From Alphaproteobacteria bacterium (GTDB lineage: Bacteria; Pseudomonadota; Alphaproteobacteria; DSM-16000; Inquilinaceae): DNA of 64,000 bases. The position numbers and the translations under genes were made by a program. Under the pieces are notes generated by a model. That model did no database searches and had not been told where the DNA came from. It saw only the letters and a list, made by a program, of their open reading frames with translations. The DNA lies in the NCBI GenBank assembly GCA_028281925.1, contig JANQIX010000073.1, forward strand, positions 1-64,000. Direction: 5' to 3'. Below are positions 1-9,562 of the stretch, piece by piece. The first letter of the stretch is position 1. Each line of letters begins with the position of its first letter.

Positions 1-366
1 CTCGCCATGGGCGAGAACCTGCACACGATCCACGAATTCGGCTACGCTTTCGCCGATGCCAAGCTCTCCTACATCCAGCCCGACGCGTCCAACTGCGGCG
101 GCATCACCGGCTGGCTGAAAGTGGCGGAGCGGTCGATCGCACGCGGGATCCCGGTCTGCAGCCACGGCATGCAAGAGCTGCATGTGAGCCTCGTCTCGGC
201 CCGGCCGAATGCCGGATGGCTGGAGGTGCACAGCTTCCCGATCGACGCCTACACGACACGACCTCTGGTCATCGAAGACCATCTGGCCGTCGCACCCTCG
301 ACCCCGGGTATCGGCGTGGAGTTCGACTGGCCGAAACTTGAAGCTGCGCACAGGCGCGCAGCTTGA
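1..366 (+). CDS. Enolase-superfamily (mandelate racemase type) sugar-acid dehydratase, C-terminal part
   Basis: The reading frame is open from base 1, so the 5' end lies outside the window. About 121 C-terminal residues are visible. They include the end of the enolase-superfamily barrel: a GEN motif (third metal-ligand Glu), [10 protein letters not shown], and CSHGMQELH, which carries the His and Glu expected in mandelate-racemase-subgroup active sites. The gene at 3475-4593 has the same C-terminal layout, so the locus holds two members. The substrate is probably a sugar acid, because a TRAP transporter follows directly, but it cannot be read from this fragment. The family call is secure and the specificity is not. 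Confidence 0.85.
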   Translation, partial: LAMGENLHTIHEFGYAFADAKLSYIQPDASNCGGITGWLKVAERSIARGIPVCSHGMQELHVSLVSARPNAGWLEVHSFPIDAYTTRPLVIEDHLAVAPSTPGIGVEFDWPKLEAAHRRAA

Positions 367-465
367 AGCCCGGCCTTGGCCGGTTCCAGCAGTGGGGAGG
401 ATGCGGCACGGGCCCCCGTGGCAAACCCTCTTCAAAGGCAACCTACAGCGAGTGGGAGGATCCAG

Positions 466-1455
466 GTGAAAATCAAGACCCTAACCCAGGGCATCGCGGT
501 TGCGGCGATCGCCGCCGCCGTACCGTTGGCGGGCCAGGCTCAGGAGCAGCTCAGGTTTGCGCATGTCTATGAGACCAGCCATCCGCTGCACGAAGGCGCG
601 CTGATGGCGGCCGAAGAGTTCGCGGCGCGCACCGACGGCCGCTACAGCATCGAAGTGTTCCCGGCTTCGTCGCTGGGCAGCGAAAGCGCGCTCAATGAGG
701 CCATCTCGCTCGGCACCGTCGACATCATCTATACCGGTGCCGGCTTCGCCGGGTCGATTTTCGGCCCGATCTCCATGACCGATTATCCCTTCGTGTTCCG
801 CGGTCTGGACCACTGGCGGGCCTACAGCGAAAGCGATCTCTTCCAGGAACTGGCAGCTGGCTGGGCCGATGCCACCGGCGGCAACACGATCGCGGCCATC
901 AGCTATTACGGCACCCGCCACGTGACGTCGAACGGCGCGATCCTGACGCCGGCGGACATGGAGGATCTGAAGATCCGCGTGCCCGACGCGCCGGCCTATG
1001 TGCTGTTCCCGCAGGCCGTCGGCGCCAATCCAACGCCGATCGCGTTCGCTGAGGTCTATCTGGCGCTTCAGCAGGGCGTGGTCGACGCGCAGGAAAACCC
1101 GCTGCCCACGATCCAGGCCAAGCGGTTCTATGAGGTGCAGTCCGACATCAACCTGACCGGGCACATCACCAATTCCACCTTCACCGCGGTCTCCAGCATC
1201 CGCCTCGCCAGCCTGAGCGATGAGGACCGCGAGATCCTGTTCGAGGTGCTGCAGGAGTCGGCAGACTGGATCACGGAGGAGATCGTCAGCGCCGAAGACG
1301 AACTGGTGGTCTGGTTCCGCGACGAAGGCGTCACGGTCAACGAGGTCGACCGCACGCCGTTCATCAACGCTGTGCAGCCGGCGCTTACCAGCGGCGACCT
1401 GCCGTTCAGCAGCGAACTCTATGAGCGTCTGCAGGCGATCCCGGACGCCAACTGA
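466..1455 (+). CDS. TRAP transporter substrate-binding protein (DctP type)
   Basis: A 329-residue periplasmic binding protein of a tripartite ATP-independent transporter. I chose the GTG at 466 because GGGAGGA precedes it and it opens directly into a signal peptide (VKIKTL, then a hydrophobic run to GQA, cleavage near residue 23). The family signature is present: LKIRVPDAP supplies the conserved Arg that binds the substrate carboxylate, followed by GANPTPIAF and DAQENP. The two membrane subunits follow on the same strand, so 466-3447 is one transporter operon. The gene lies 100 bp after the dehydratase fragment, which suggests the imported organic acid is that enzyme's substrate. Confidence 0.93.
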   Translation: MKIKTLTQGIAVAAIAAAVPLAGQAQEQLRFAHVYETSHPLHEGALMAAEEFAARTDGRYSIEVFPASSLGSESALNEAISLGTVDIIYTGAGFAGSIFGPISMTDYPFVFRGLDHWRAYSESDLFQELAAGWADATGGNTIAAISYYGTRHVTSNGAILTPADMEDLKIRVPDAPAYVLFPQAVGANPTPIAFAEVYLALQQGVVDAQENPLPTIQAKRFYEVQSDINLTGHITNSTFTAVSSIRLASLSDEDREILFEVLQESADWITEEIVSAEDELVVWFRDEGVTVNEVDRTPFINAVQPALTSGDLPFSSELYERLQAIPDAN

Positions 1456-1524
1456 CTTCTCTGACATCGGACCATGCGCCGGCCTCCGCGCGGGGGCCGG
1501 CGCCCCGATCAATGGAGGCGGCCC

Positions 1525-2082
1525 ATGTCGGATACCCCGAAAGCCGGCGGATCGGACGACCTCACGGCAGGGATCGAAGAGATCACCGACGATATCTCGG
1601 ATGTCAGCTGGCTCGACATCCCCGTCCTGATCGTCTTTGCGGCCCTGTTCCTCATCGTCGCGCTACAGTTCTTCACCCGCTACGTCCTCAACGACAGCAT
1701 GGGGTGGACGGAGGAGATCGCGCGTTACTTCCTGATCCTCCTCGGGTTCGTCGGCTCGATCACCTGTGTGCGCCGGCGCAAGCACATCTTCCTGGAGTTC
1801 TTCTTCCGGTACCTTTCGGCGCGCGTGATCAAGCCGATCGTGGTTGCCACCGAGGTGCTGGTTTTGGGGTTCTTCGGCTATGCCGGCGTGCTCGGCATCG
1901 AGCTGGCTGAGCGCACCACCAGCAACATGATCTCAGTCCCCCTGCCCAAGGCGATCATCTTCTACATCGTGGTGGTCTCGTGCTTCCTGATGGCCGTGTT
2001 CTCCATCATCAACATCGTCCGCCTCGTGCGGCAGCCTGCCGCCGAGATCGCGGCGGAAAGGCACAAATCCGCGGGCGCCTGA
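1525..2082 (+). CDS. TRAP transporter small permease (DctQ type)
   Basis: A 185-residue membrane protein with four hydrophobic segments (near residues 33-54, 70-85, 106-128 and 143-167), the usual DctQ topology. The motif RYVLNDSMGWTEEIAR is typical of the family. The ATG at 1525 follows AATGGAGGCGGCCC, a good ribosome binding site. An upstream in-frame ATG at 1474 would add an Arg/Pro-rich leader and has no such site. The protein partners with the large permease that follows and the binding protein that precedes it. Confidence 0.92.
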   Translation: MSDTPKAGGSDDLTAGIEEITDDISDVSWLDIPVLIVFAALFLIVALQFFTRYVLNDSMGWTEEIARYFLILLGFVGSITCVRRRKHIFLEFFFRYLSARVIKPIVVATEVLVLGFFGYAGVLGIELAERTTSNMISVPLPKAIIFYIVVVSCFLMAVFSIINIVRLVRQPAAEIAAERHKSAGA

Positions 2083-2169
2083 GCCTGCGACGGCCGGTCA
2101 CGCCCAATAAAGAACGCACCCCTTCCAGGTTCATCCGCTTGGCTTTCAGTGCGCGTTTCGGAGGATTCG

Positions 2170-3447
2170 ATGGCTTTGACGGTTCTCTTCGTCGTTCTCG
2201 CCGTTCTGCTGATCTTCGGCGTGCCCATTGCCGTGGCACTCGGCCTCGCCTCGCTCGCCTACATCATGATCGCCGGTCTGCCCGACGTCGTGCTGATCCA
2301 CAACATGATCAACGGCATCGACAGCTTTCCGCTGTTGGCCATCCCCTTCTTCATCCTGGCCGGGCACCTGATGAACACGGGCGGGATCACGTCGCGCATC
2401 TTCGCCTTTGCTCGGGCGATGGTCGGGTGGATGAATGGCGGCCTGGGCCACGTGAACGTGGGCGCCAGCGTCATCTTCGCCGGCATGTCCGGAGCCGCCG
2501 TCGCCGATGCCGGCGGGCTCGGCAATGTGGAAATCAAGGCGATGCGGGATGCCGGATACGACACCGATTTCTCCGTCGGCATCACCGCGGCTTCGTCCAC
2601 CATCGGGCCGATCATCCCGCCCTCGCTGCCGCTCGTGCTCTACGGCGTCATGGCGTCGGCTTCGATCGGCGAGCTGTTCATAGCCGGGCTGGTGCCGGGC
2701 CTGCTGATGGCCGTGTCCCTGATGATCATGGTGACGTGGTACGCCCGCCGCCGGAACTATCCGCGCGACGCCAGCTTCGAGCTGTGCCGCCTCTGGCATA
2801 CGTTCAAGGGCGCGTTTCTGCCGCTTCTGACCCCGGCGATCATCGTCGGCGGCATCGCCACCGGCGCCTTTACGCCGACGGAGGCGGCCGTGGCGGCCGC
2901 CACCTACGCCCTCATCCTCGGCGTGGTCGTCTACCGCAGCCTGACCTGGAGGCACATCGTCCGCGTCTCGATGGACACGATCATCACCTCCGGCGCCATC
3001 CTGATGATCGTGGCCAGCGCCGCCGTCTTCGCCTGGATCCTGACGGCGAACCAGGTCGCGGTGATCCTGGGCGACGCGCTGCTGGGGCTGACCAGCAACA
3101 AGCAGATGCTGCTGTTGATCATGATGCTGATCGTGCTCGCCATCGGCCTGTTCATGGAAACCATCGCGGCGATCACCATCCTGGTGCCGGTGCTGCTGCC
3201 GATCGCCGTCAGCGTCGGGATCGACCCTGTTCACCTGGGCATCATCCTGATCATGAACCTGATGCTGGGCCTGCTGACGCCACCCGTCGGCATGGTGCTG
3301 TTCGTGCTGTCCGAAGTCTCCGGCGTGAAGTTCGAACGCTGCGTCGCCGCAACCATGCCCTTCCTGGTCCCGCTGGTGATCGTTCTGCTGGCCCTGACCT
3401 TCTGGTCCGACCTCGCCCTCTGGCTGCCGAGCCTGATCTACCGGTAG
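2170..3447 (+). CDS. TRAP transporter large permease (DctM type)
   Basis: A 425-residue polytopic protein, the normal length for DctM, which forms the sodium-coupled transport channel in the inner membrane. Family blocks include FPLLAIPFFILAGHLM near residues 51-66, the Gly/Ala-rich VIFAGMSGAAVADAGGLG, and IIPPSLPLVLYG. The ATG at 2170 follows CGGAGGATTCG; the in-frame ATG at 2149 lacks a good site. It is the last gene of this transporter operon. The next gene is convergent, 27 bp away. Confidence 0.94.
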   Translation: MALTVLFVVLAVLLIFGVPIAVALGLASLAYIMIAGLPDVVLIHNMINGIDSFPLLAIPFFILAGHLMNTGGITSRIFAFARAMVGWMNGGLGHVNVGASVIFAGMSGAAVADAGGLGNVEIKAMRDAGYDTDFSVGITAASSTIGPIIPPSLPLVLYGVMASASIGELFIAGLVPGLLMAVSLMIMVTWYARRRNYPRDASFELCRLWHTFKGAFLPLLTPAIIVGGIATGAFTPTEAAVAAATYALILGVVVYRSLTWRHIVRVSMDTIITSGAILMIVASAAVFAWILTANQVAVILGDALLGLTSNKQMLLLIMMLIVLAIGLFMETIAAITILVPVLLPIAVSVGIDPVHLGIILIMNLMLGLLTPPVGMVLFVLSEVSGVKFERCVAATMPFLVPLVIVLLALTFWSDLALWLPSLIYR

Positions 3448-3474
3448 GGCGCCAACCACCTGCAGCCGGAACGC

Positions 3475-4593
3475 TCACCCGCCCCGGCTGACGGTGTGGT
3501 TCAGGTCCGCGATGCGGCGGGCGTCGATCTGCGGCCAGTCCCAGTCGATGCCCAGGCCCGGCGCGGATGATGCCAGCGCGTGGCCCTCGGTGACCTCCAT
3601 CGGGCTTGCCGTTAGCTCGTCCAGCTGCGGGATGTATTCGACCCAGCGCGCATTGGGCACGGCGCAGCAGAGCGCGACATGCAGCTCCATCAGGAAATGC
3701 GGGCATATGGGCACGTTGAACGTCTCGGCCAGATGCGCGGTCTTCAGCCATGGCGTGATGCCGCCGATGCGCGCCACATCGGCCTGCACGATCGCGCAGG
3801 CCTCGCGCTGCAGGTATTCCCGGAAATGGCTGGTGCTGTAGAGGCTCTCGCCCACCGCGATCGGCACCGAAGTGCTGGCCGCGAGCCGCACATGCCCGCC
3901 CAGATCGTCCGCCGGCAGCGGCTCCTCGAACCAGGCGATGTCCAGCGCCTCGTAATGCCGCGCTCGGCGGATCGCTTCGTCCACGGTAAAGGCCTGGTTG
4001 GCGTCGACCATGATCTCGAAGCCGTCGCCCACCGCCTCGCGCACGGCGCGCAACCGGGCCACATCCTCCGACACATGCGGCCGCCCGACCTTGATCTTGC
4101 AGCCGCCGAACCCCTTGGCCTTGGCCGCCACCGCGTCTTCCACCAGCGCGTCGGCGGCCAGATGCAGCCAGCCGCCCTCGGTGGTGTAGAGCGGCGTGCG
4201 GTCCTTCGCCCCACCGGCGGCCCGGTGCAGCGGCAGGCCCGTGCGCCGGCAGCGCAGGTCCCACAGCGCCGTGTCGACGGCCGCCAACGCCAGCGAGGTG
4301 ATGGCCCCCACTGTCGTGGCATGGGTCAGGAACATCAGGTCTCGCCAGATCCGTTCGATCTCATCCGCCTCGCGCCCGACCAGCGCCGAAGCAAAGGTGT
4401 GGCGCAACAGCTCAACGACGGACCGCCCACCGGTGCCGATGGTGTAGGTGTATCCCGTGCCCACCGCCCCGTCGGCATCGGTGAGGCGCACCATCGGCGT
4501 TTCCTGACTGACGAACGCCTGGATCGCATCCGACCGCGGCACCTGCGGCCGCAGATCCACCATCAGGATTTCCACCCTGTCGATAACCGCCAA
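3475..4593 (-). CDS. Enolase-superfamily sugar-acid dehydratase (mandelate racemase/muconate lactonizing family)
   Basis: About 372 residues. The whole superfamily signature is visible: a KIK base motif (GGCKIKVGR), metal ligands in MVDANQ, WFEEPL and VGES, and a C-terminal CPHFLMELH with the active-site His and a Glu. This set is typical of acid-sugar dehydratases such as galactonate-, gluconate- or aldarate-type enzymes. The start is uncertain: the frame is open upstream to 4695, but the conserved sequence begins at VIDRVEIL. A TTG at 4593 preceded by AGGAAA is chosen, and an ATG at 4629 is the alternative. It lies just downstream of the second TRAP operon, on the same strand. Confidence 0.88.
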   Translation of the reverse strand: MAVIDRVEILMVDLRPQVPRSDAIQAFVSQETPMVRLTDADGAVGTGYTYTIGTGGRSVVELLRHTFASALVGREADEIERIWRDLMFLTHATTVGAITSLALAAVDTALWDLRCRRTGLPLHRAAGGAKDRTPLYTTEGGWLHLAADALVEDAVAAKAKGFGGCKIKVGRPHVSEDVARLRAVREAVGDGFEIMVDANQAFTVDEAIRRARHYEALDIAWFEEPLPADDLGGHVRLAASTSVPIAVGESLYSTSHFREYLQREACAIVQADVARIGGITPWLKTAHLAETFNVPICPHFLMELHVALCCAVPNARWVEYIPQLDELTASPMEVTEGHALASSAPGLGIDWDWPQIDARRIADLNHTVSRGG

Positions 4594-4739
4594 GACCGTT
4601 TCCTTTTCTCTTCCGCTAGCACCTGGCATTGCGGCGGAGGCGCACCGACGCCCGCTCGCCGCGGCACGTTGGATGAGGTGCTTTGTATACGCCAACGCGG
4701 ACCGCTTGCCGCGTCGCCTCTCCGCATCCCGTTACAGAA

Positions 4740-6002
4740 TCACAAGAACGCGTTCGTGATCGCCGGCAGGTAGCTCACCAGCCCCAGCACCGCCAGACTG
4801 ACCAGATAGAACGGCCCCAGTTCCAGCACCACGCGGCCGATCGAGGTCTGGGCGATGGTCGACGAGATGAACAGCGTCGTGCCCACCGGCGGCGTGTAGA
4901 GGCCGATGGACAGGTTCACCACCATCATCACGCCGAGCTGGATCGGGTCGAGACCGATGGAGCCGGAGACGCTGACGAAGAGCGGGCCGAGCAGCAGGAT
5001 CGCGGCGGGCAGGTCGAGAAAGGTACCCACCACCAGCATGATCACGTTCATGCACAGCAAGACCATCCAGTCTTGGCTGAACGTGCCGATCAGCCAGTCC
5101 GATAGGGCCTGGGGCACGCGCTCCAGGGTCAGGATCCACTGCACCAGGCTTGAGGCCATGATCACCAGCATCACGGCCCCGGTCATGATGCCGGTCTGGA
5201 TCAGGCATTTCAGGATATGGCGCCAAGTGAGGTCGCGGTAGACCACCTTGGCCACGAACAGCGCATAGGCCACGGCCATCACGCTGACCTCCGTCGGCGT
5301 GGCGATGCCCAGGCGAAGCGTCATCACCACGAACACCGGCATGATCAGAGCTGGCAGCGCATAGCCCAGATTGCGCACGAACGCGCGCACGCCGCCCGCG
5401 GGCGGTGTCAGTGGGAAGCCGCGCACGGTGCCGGAGATCCAGCAGACGCTGAGCAGGCCCACGGCCAGCATCAGCCCCGGGATGATGCCAGCGATGAACA
5501 GGTCCAGGATCGAGGCGTTGGAAACGAGGCCGAACAGGATCAGCGGGATCGACGGCGGGATCAGCACCGAAATGGTGGCCGACGAAGCATTGACCGCGGC
5601 GGCGAAACCGGCCGGATAGCCTTCGCGCTTGGTCATGGGGATCAGCGCGTTGCCCAGCGCCGAGGCATCCGCCACGGCGGAGCCAGACACACCGCCGAAC
5701 ATCACCGAGCCAACCACGCTGACCTGGCCCAGCCCGCCGCGCAGGCGCCCCACCAGCAGTTTCGCGAACTGGATCAGATAGTCGCCGAACCGGCCCGACA
5801 TCATCAGGTTGCCGGCGAGGATGAAGAACGGGATCGCCAGCATCGGGAACGACTGCGTCGGTGTATAGAGGCGCTGGACGGACACGGCCAGCGGCCGGTC
5901 GGCGATCAACAGCGCCCCGCCAGCGGCGATCAGCAAGGCATGGGCGACGGGCACCGCCAGAAACAGCAGGATCGGAAACAGCCACGCCAGGGTCAGCGCC
6001 AT
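4740..6002 (-). CDS. TRAP transporter large permease (DctM type), second system
   Basis: A 420-residue polytopic membrane protein with the DctM hallmarks FPMLAIPFFILAGNLMM, VMFGGVSGSAVADASALG and LIPPSIPLILFG. The ATG at 6002 is preceded on its strand by AGAGGACGTGTC, a usable ribosome binding site; a longer frame reaches 6050. The small permease ends 10 bp upstream, and small permease and binding protein lie upstream in the order DctP-DctQ-DctM on the minus strand. The protein aligns in outline with the large permease at 2170-3447, so the two systems are paralogous but not recent copies. Confidence 0.94.
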   Translation of the reverse strand: MALTLAWLFPILLFLAVPVAHALLIAAGGALLIADRPLAVSVQRLYTPTQSFPMLAIPFFILAGNLMMSGRFGDYLIQFAKLLVGRLRGGLGQVSVVGSVMFGGVSGSAVADASALGNALIPMTKREGYPAGFAAAVNASSATISVLIPPSIPLILFGLVSNASILDLFIAGIIPGLMLAVGLLSVCWISGTVRGFPLTPPAGGVRAFVRNLGYALPALIMPVFVVMTLRLGIATPTEVSVMAVAYALFVAKVVYRDLTWRHILKCLIQTGIMTGAVMLVIMASSLVQWILTLERVPQALSDWLIGTFSQDWMVLLCMNVIMLVVGTFLDLPAAILLLGPLFVSVSGSIGLDPIQLGVMMVVNLSIGLYTPPVGTTLFISSTIAQTSIGRVVLELGPFYLVSLAVLGLVSYLPAITNAFL

Positions 6003-6012
6003 GACACGTCCT

Positions 6013-6585
6013 CTACGCCTGGGCGCCCGGCACCCCTGCGGCGTCGGCATCGAAGATCAGCCGATAGCCGGTGGTCAAAGCCGTCAGGCCGATCATGACG
6101 AAGCCGTAAACCAGGCTGGCATAGCCGTAGGACTGCGCGATCCCCGTCTCCGCCAGACGGCTGGAATGGGCGGCCTTGATGATCGGCCACGCGGCCTCGA
6201 CCACGAACACCGACGCAACGGCGATCAGCAGGTTGACGGCGATCAGCAACACCCGCTGCACGGCCCCCGGCAGCACCTTCAACAGCGCGACGACGGCGAT
6301 GTGGCGGCCGGCCTGGGCGGCCATCACCGCACCGGCCACGACGATCCACGGGAACAGGATCGACGGGATCTCATACGCCCAGGTGATGCCCTCGGCGAAC
6401 AGGTACCGCAGCAGCACATTGATGAAGATCGCAAGGAACAGGAACGTCAGCGCCGACACCACGATCGCCGCCGACGCCCAGTAGATCGCGCGGTCCACGA
6501 CCGCGACGACCGAAGGGATGGGGCCGCCCGGCCCCATCCCGGTGCGGACGCTGGCAGACCCCGAAGGGTCCGGCAGGTCCGTCAT
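6013..6585 (-). CDS. TRAP transporter small permease (DctQ type), second system
   Basis: A 190-residue protein with a polar Gly/Pro/Ser-rich N-terminus of about 30 residues and then four hydrophobic segments. The stretch FINVLLRYLFAEGITWAYEI matches the DctQ motif around the first loop. Its ATG overlaps the stop codon of the binding-protein gene by four bases (ATGA), so translation is probably coupled. It should form the membrane core with the large permease at 4740-6002. Confidence 0.92.
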   Translation of the reverse strand: MTDLPDPSGSASVRTGMGPGGPIPSVVAVVDRAIYWASAAIVVSALTFLFLAIFINVLLRYLFAEGITWAYEIPSILFPWIVVAGAVMAAQAGRHIAVVALLKVLPGAVQRVLLIAVNLLIAVASVFVVEAAWPIIKAAHSSRLAETGIAQSYGYASLVYGFVMIGLTALTTGYRLIFDADAAGVPGAQA

Positions 6586-7568
6586 TGCGCCGCCTCGTCG
6601 GCCGCGGCGCGCAGGCGGCTGACGAAGTCGCCCAGCTCGGCCTGCCAGGCGTCATAGACGCCGGCCGTGGCCGCCTTGAACGCCTCGGTGTCGACCTCGG
6701 CGAACTGCGCACCTTCGGACTCCAACGTGGCCACCAGGGTCACGGCATCGATCATGCTGCGGCCGCGCTGGTACCAGCCCGCCTCGGTCACTGCGCGCTG
6801 GATGACCGCACGCTCGTCATCGCTCAGGCCGTCCCACCAGTCGAGACTGGCGATGATGGGCGTGCCTTCGTACTTGTGGGCCGAGAGCGAGATATAGGGC
6901 GTGATCTCGTGCAGGCGTGCGGAATAGATGTTGGTCAGCGGGTTTTCCTGGCCCTCGAACGTGCCGTTGCGCAGCGCCGTGGGCAGCTCGCTCCACGCCA
7001 GCGGGGCCGGGTTGGCGCCCAGCGCCTCGAAGGCGTCGATGGTGGCCCGGTCCGGCGGGGTGCGGATCTTCATGCCCTCGATGTCCGCCGGGGTAGCCAT
7101 ATGGGCTTCCACATGGGTGATGTGGCGGATGCCGTTGTCCCACCAGCCGAGGATGACCATGCCATGCTCGCGGGCGAGGCCATCCAGCTCTTCCCCGATG
7201 GGGCCGTCGAGCACCGCCCACGCGGCGGGCAACTCGGCGAACAGGAAGGGCAGGCCCAGCGCGCCCACCTCGGGCACCACCTGCGAGAACGCGCCTTGCG
7301 AATTCGCCGTCATGTTGATGACACCGGCCTGCACCGAGGTGATCATTTCCGCATCATCGCCCAGTGTGGCACTGGGTGCCACGTTCACGGTCCAGGCACC
7401 GCCGGAATACTGCTCCACCAGGGCTGCGAACATGTCGGCGGCGTCATAGCGCGGATTGCCCGGATTGGCGCCGTGGGTAAACACGATCTCGTCGGCCGCG
7501 GCCGGCGCCGCAATGCCGGCGGCCAAGGCCAGCGCACTCGCCCAAGCCAGTTTACGGATATGGGTCAT
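6582..7568 (-). CDS. TRAP transporter substrate-binding protein (DctP type), second system
   Basis: A 328-residue periplasmic binding protein. The ATG at 7568 has GGGAGGT upstream and opens into a clear signal peptide ending APAAA-DE (cleavage near residue 25). The frame is open to 7640 but the extension is not signal-like. The family signature MKIRTPPDRA, GANPAPLAW and EGQENP includes the conserved ligand-binding Arg. It is the first gene of a DctP-DctQ-DctM operon and lies 102 bp downstream of the transketolase pair on the same strand, so the whole stretch from 9543 down to 3475 may be one long transcript. Confidence 0.93.
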   Translation of the reverse strand: MTHIRKLAWASALALAAGIAAPAAADEIVFTHGANPGNPRYDAADMFAALVEQYSGGAWTVNVAPSATLGDDAEMITSVQAGVINMTANSQGAFSQVVPEVGALGLPFLFAELPAAWAVLDGPIGEELDGLAREHGMVILGWWDNGIRHITHVEAHMATPADIEGMKIRTPPDRATIDAFEALGANPAPLAWSELPTALRNGTFEGQENPLTNIYSARLHEITPYISLSAHKYEGTPIIASLDWWDGLSDDERAVIQRAVTEAGWYQRGRSMIDAVTLVATLESEGAQFAEVDTEAFKAATAGVYDAWQAELGDFVSRLRAAADEAAQ

Positions 7569-7670
7569 GGCATACCTCCCGTTGCCTGTTGTTGACGTTC
7601 GGGCGACTGACCTGATCGGGGCTTCCGGCTGGCGGCGCACGCCCGGCTCACCGCCGGCCGGGTCTCCTTC

Positions 7671-8684
7671 TCAGCCCTTCAGCTCTTCGCGGACGCGCTT
7701 GGCCACACCTTCGCCGTCCAGCCCATAGTGGTGGTAGAGGTGGGTCGGCGGCCCGAGGATGGAGTACTGGTCGGGCATGCCGATGCGCACCAGGCGGACA
7801 CCTGCGCCTGCTTCCGCCAGCACCTCGGCCACCGCGGCACCGAAGCCGCCGGTGACGTTGTGCTCCTCCGCCGTGAACAGGACCTTCTGCCGGCCCGCCG
7901 CACTCAGGATCGCCTCGCGGTCGATCGGCCGGATCGAGTACATGTCGATCACACGCAGGCCGATGCCCTCGGCCTTCAAGAGATCGTGCGCCTCCAGGGC
8001 GGCACTCACCAGATTGCCGATGGCGAACACCGTGGCGTCATCGCCTTCGCGCAGGCTGTGCGAGCCGCCGACGCGCCAGTCCGGCGGCGCGTCATAGACC
8101 GGTGTCTCGCGCCCGCGCCCCACCCGGAAATAGACCGGGCCCGGATGGTCCATCATCGCCGGCAGGGCCGCCCGGATGGCGTTGCCGTCGCACGGGGCCA
8201 TCAGCGTCAGATTGGCCATGGTGCGCAGCACACCGATGTCTTCGTTGCAGTGGTGGGAGGTTCCGTAGAACCCCATGGCGATGCCGGAATGGGTGCCCAC
8301 CATGCGCACCGGCAGATTGGTGTAGCAGATATCGTTGCGGATGTTCTCGCAGGCCATCAGCGCCAGAAAGAACGAGTAGTTGGAGATAACCGGCGTGAGG
8401 CCGATGGTGGCGAGGCCCGCCGCGGCCCCCACCATGTTCCGCTCGGCAATGCCGAAGTTGAAGTAGCGCTCCGGATAGCGCTCTCCGAAGCCGTGCACCT
8501 GGGTCGGGCGGCCGAGATCGGCGGTACAGACCACGATGTCGTCGCGCCCATCCTCAGCCATGGCGATCAGCGCCGATCCGGTGGTGAGCTGGCGCGACAG
8601 GTTCAGCGATCCGACCATGTCCCATGACTTCTCGTCGAAGCCCTCGCGCACGGTCGTCTCGGGCGGAAAGTCGATCGTGGTCAT
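7671..8684 (-). CDS. Transketolase, C-terminal (pyrimidine-binding) subunit
   Basis: A 337-residue protein matching the second half of transketolase. FNFGIAERNMVGAAAG carries the Glu that activates the thiamine diphosphate aminopyrimidine ring, and a C-terminal transketolase domain follows. The gene starts one base after the stop of the N-terminal subunit gene, so the two halves are co-translated. Split transketolases occur in dedicated catabolic clusters (for example apulose-4-phosphate or sulfofructose transketolases) as well as in general sugar metabolism. No sugar kinase lies nearby, so the true substrate is open. Confidence 0.92.
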   Translation of the reverse strand: MTTIDFPPETTVREGFDEKSWDMVGSLNLSRQLTTGSALIAMAEDGRDDIVVCTADLGRPTQVHGFGERYPERYFNFGIAERNMVGAAAGLATIGLTPVISNYSFFLALMACENIRNDICYTNLPVRMVGTHSGIAMGFYGTSHHCNEDIGVLRTMANLTLMAPCDGNAIRAALPAMMDHPGPVYFRVGRGRETPVYDAPPDWRVGGSHSLREGDDATVFAIGNLVSAALEAHDLLKAEGIGLRVIDMYSIRPIDREAILSAAGRQKVLFTAEEHNVTGGFGAAVAEVLAEAGAGVRLVRIGMPDQYSILGPPTHLYHHYGLDGEGVAKRVREELKG

Positions 8685-8685
8685 G

Positions 8686-9543
8686 TCACGTCAGCTCCCG
8701 TTCCAGCTCGGCATAGGCGCGATCGCGATCCGCGGGCCCGAGGAAGCCCAGGTGCCACTGCCAGGTCCCTTCCATGAAGCTCACCCCCTTGCCGGCAACG
8801 GTATCGGCCAGCACCACGGTCGGCTGATCGGTGGGCGCGTTCAGAGCCGTGTTCAGGGCATCGAAGACCTGATCCAGATCATGCCCGTCGACGAGGTTCA
8901 GAACCCGCCAGCCGAAAGCGCGCCACTTATCGTCAAGCGGGGCGGTGTCCATGATCTCTCTGGTCGCGCCGTCTGAGCCCACCTTGTTGATGTCGACGAT
9001 GCCGACAAGGTTCGACAGCTTCCAATGGCCGGCGGCGATTGCAGCTTCCCACACCTGCCCCTCGGTCTGCTCGCCATCGCCCATCATGCAGACCACACGG
9101 CCCGGCGAGCCCTTCAGGCGCAGGCCCGACGCCATGCCGACGGAGACGGACAGGTTGTGCCCGATGGAGCCGGAGGAGAAGTCCGCCCCCTTCACCTTGC
9201 GCATGTCCGGGTGATCGCCCAGCGGGCTGCCCAGGCGCGTGTAGTGGTCGAGATCGCGGGTCGGGAAGAAGCCGAGATCGGCCAGCACCGGATAGAGCCC
9301 GATCGCCGCGTGGCCCTTGCCCATGGTGAACCGGTCGCGGTCCGCCCAATGGGGGTCGTCCGGCCGCACATGCAGCAGCTGGTAATAGAGAACCGCCAGC
9401 AGCTCCGCGATGGAGAAGGCCGAACCGTAGTGGCCCGAGCCGCAGATATCCGTCAGCCGCACGACTTCCTTCCGGATCATGCGGGCTTTCTCTTTCAGCT
9501 CATCCTTCGGCACGTTGCGCACGGGCCGGCTGGTGTGAGCCAT
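8686..9543 (-). CDS. Transketolase, N-terminal (thiamine diphosphate-binding) subunit
   Basis: A 285-residue protein matching the first half of transketolase. The thiamine diphosphate motif begins at GDGEQTEGQ and ends with the Asn of NKVG, and GSGHYGSAFS near the N-terminus matches the phosphate-binding region. The ATG at 9543 follows AGGGAGATTTGGC; the frame is open to 9585 without a ribosome binding site. The C-terminal subunit gene follows after one base. Both would be needed for activity, moving two-carbon ketol units between sugars. The gene is 19 bp from the upstream dehydrogenase gene. Confidence 0.92.
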   Translation of the reverse strand: MAHTSRPVRNVPKDELKEKARMIRKEVVRLTDICGSGHYGSAFSIAELLAVLYYQLLHVRPDDPHWADRDRFTMGKGHAAIGLYPVLADLGFFPTRDLDHYTRLGSPLGDHPDMRKVKGADFSSGSIGHNLSVSVGMASGLRLKGSPGRVVCMMGDGEQTEGQVWEAAIAAGHWKLSNLVGIVDINKVGSDGATREIMDTAPLDDKWRAFGWRVLNLVDGHDLDQVFDALNTALNAPTDQPTVVLADTVAGKGVSFMEGTWQWHLGFLGPADRDRAYAELERELT

Positions 9544-9562
9544 GCCAAATCTCCCTGTAAGC

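Noticed and set aside
2146-3459. Long open frame (437 codons) on the minus strand opposite the first DctM gene
   Set aside because: It is the complement of a strongly coding, GC-rich gene with clear TRAP motifs. Its translation is dominated by His, Asp, Gln and Arg with no recognisable motif, typical of antisense shadows.
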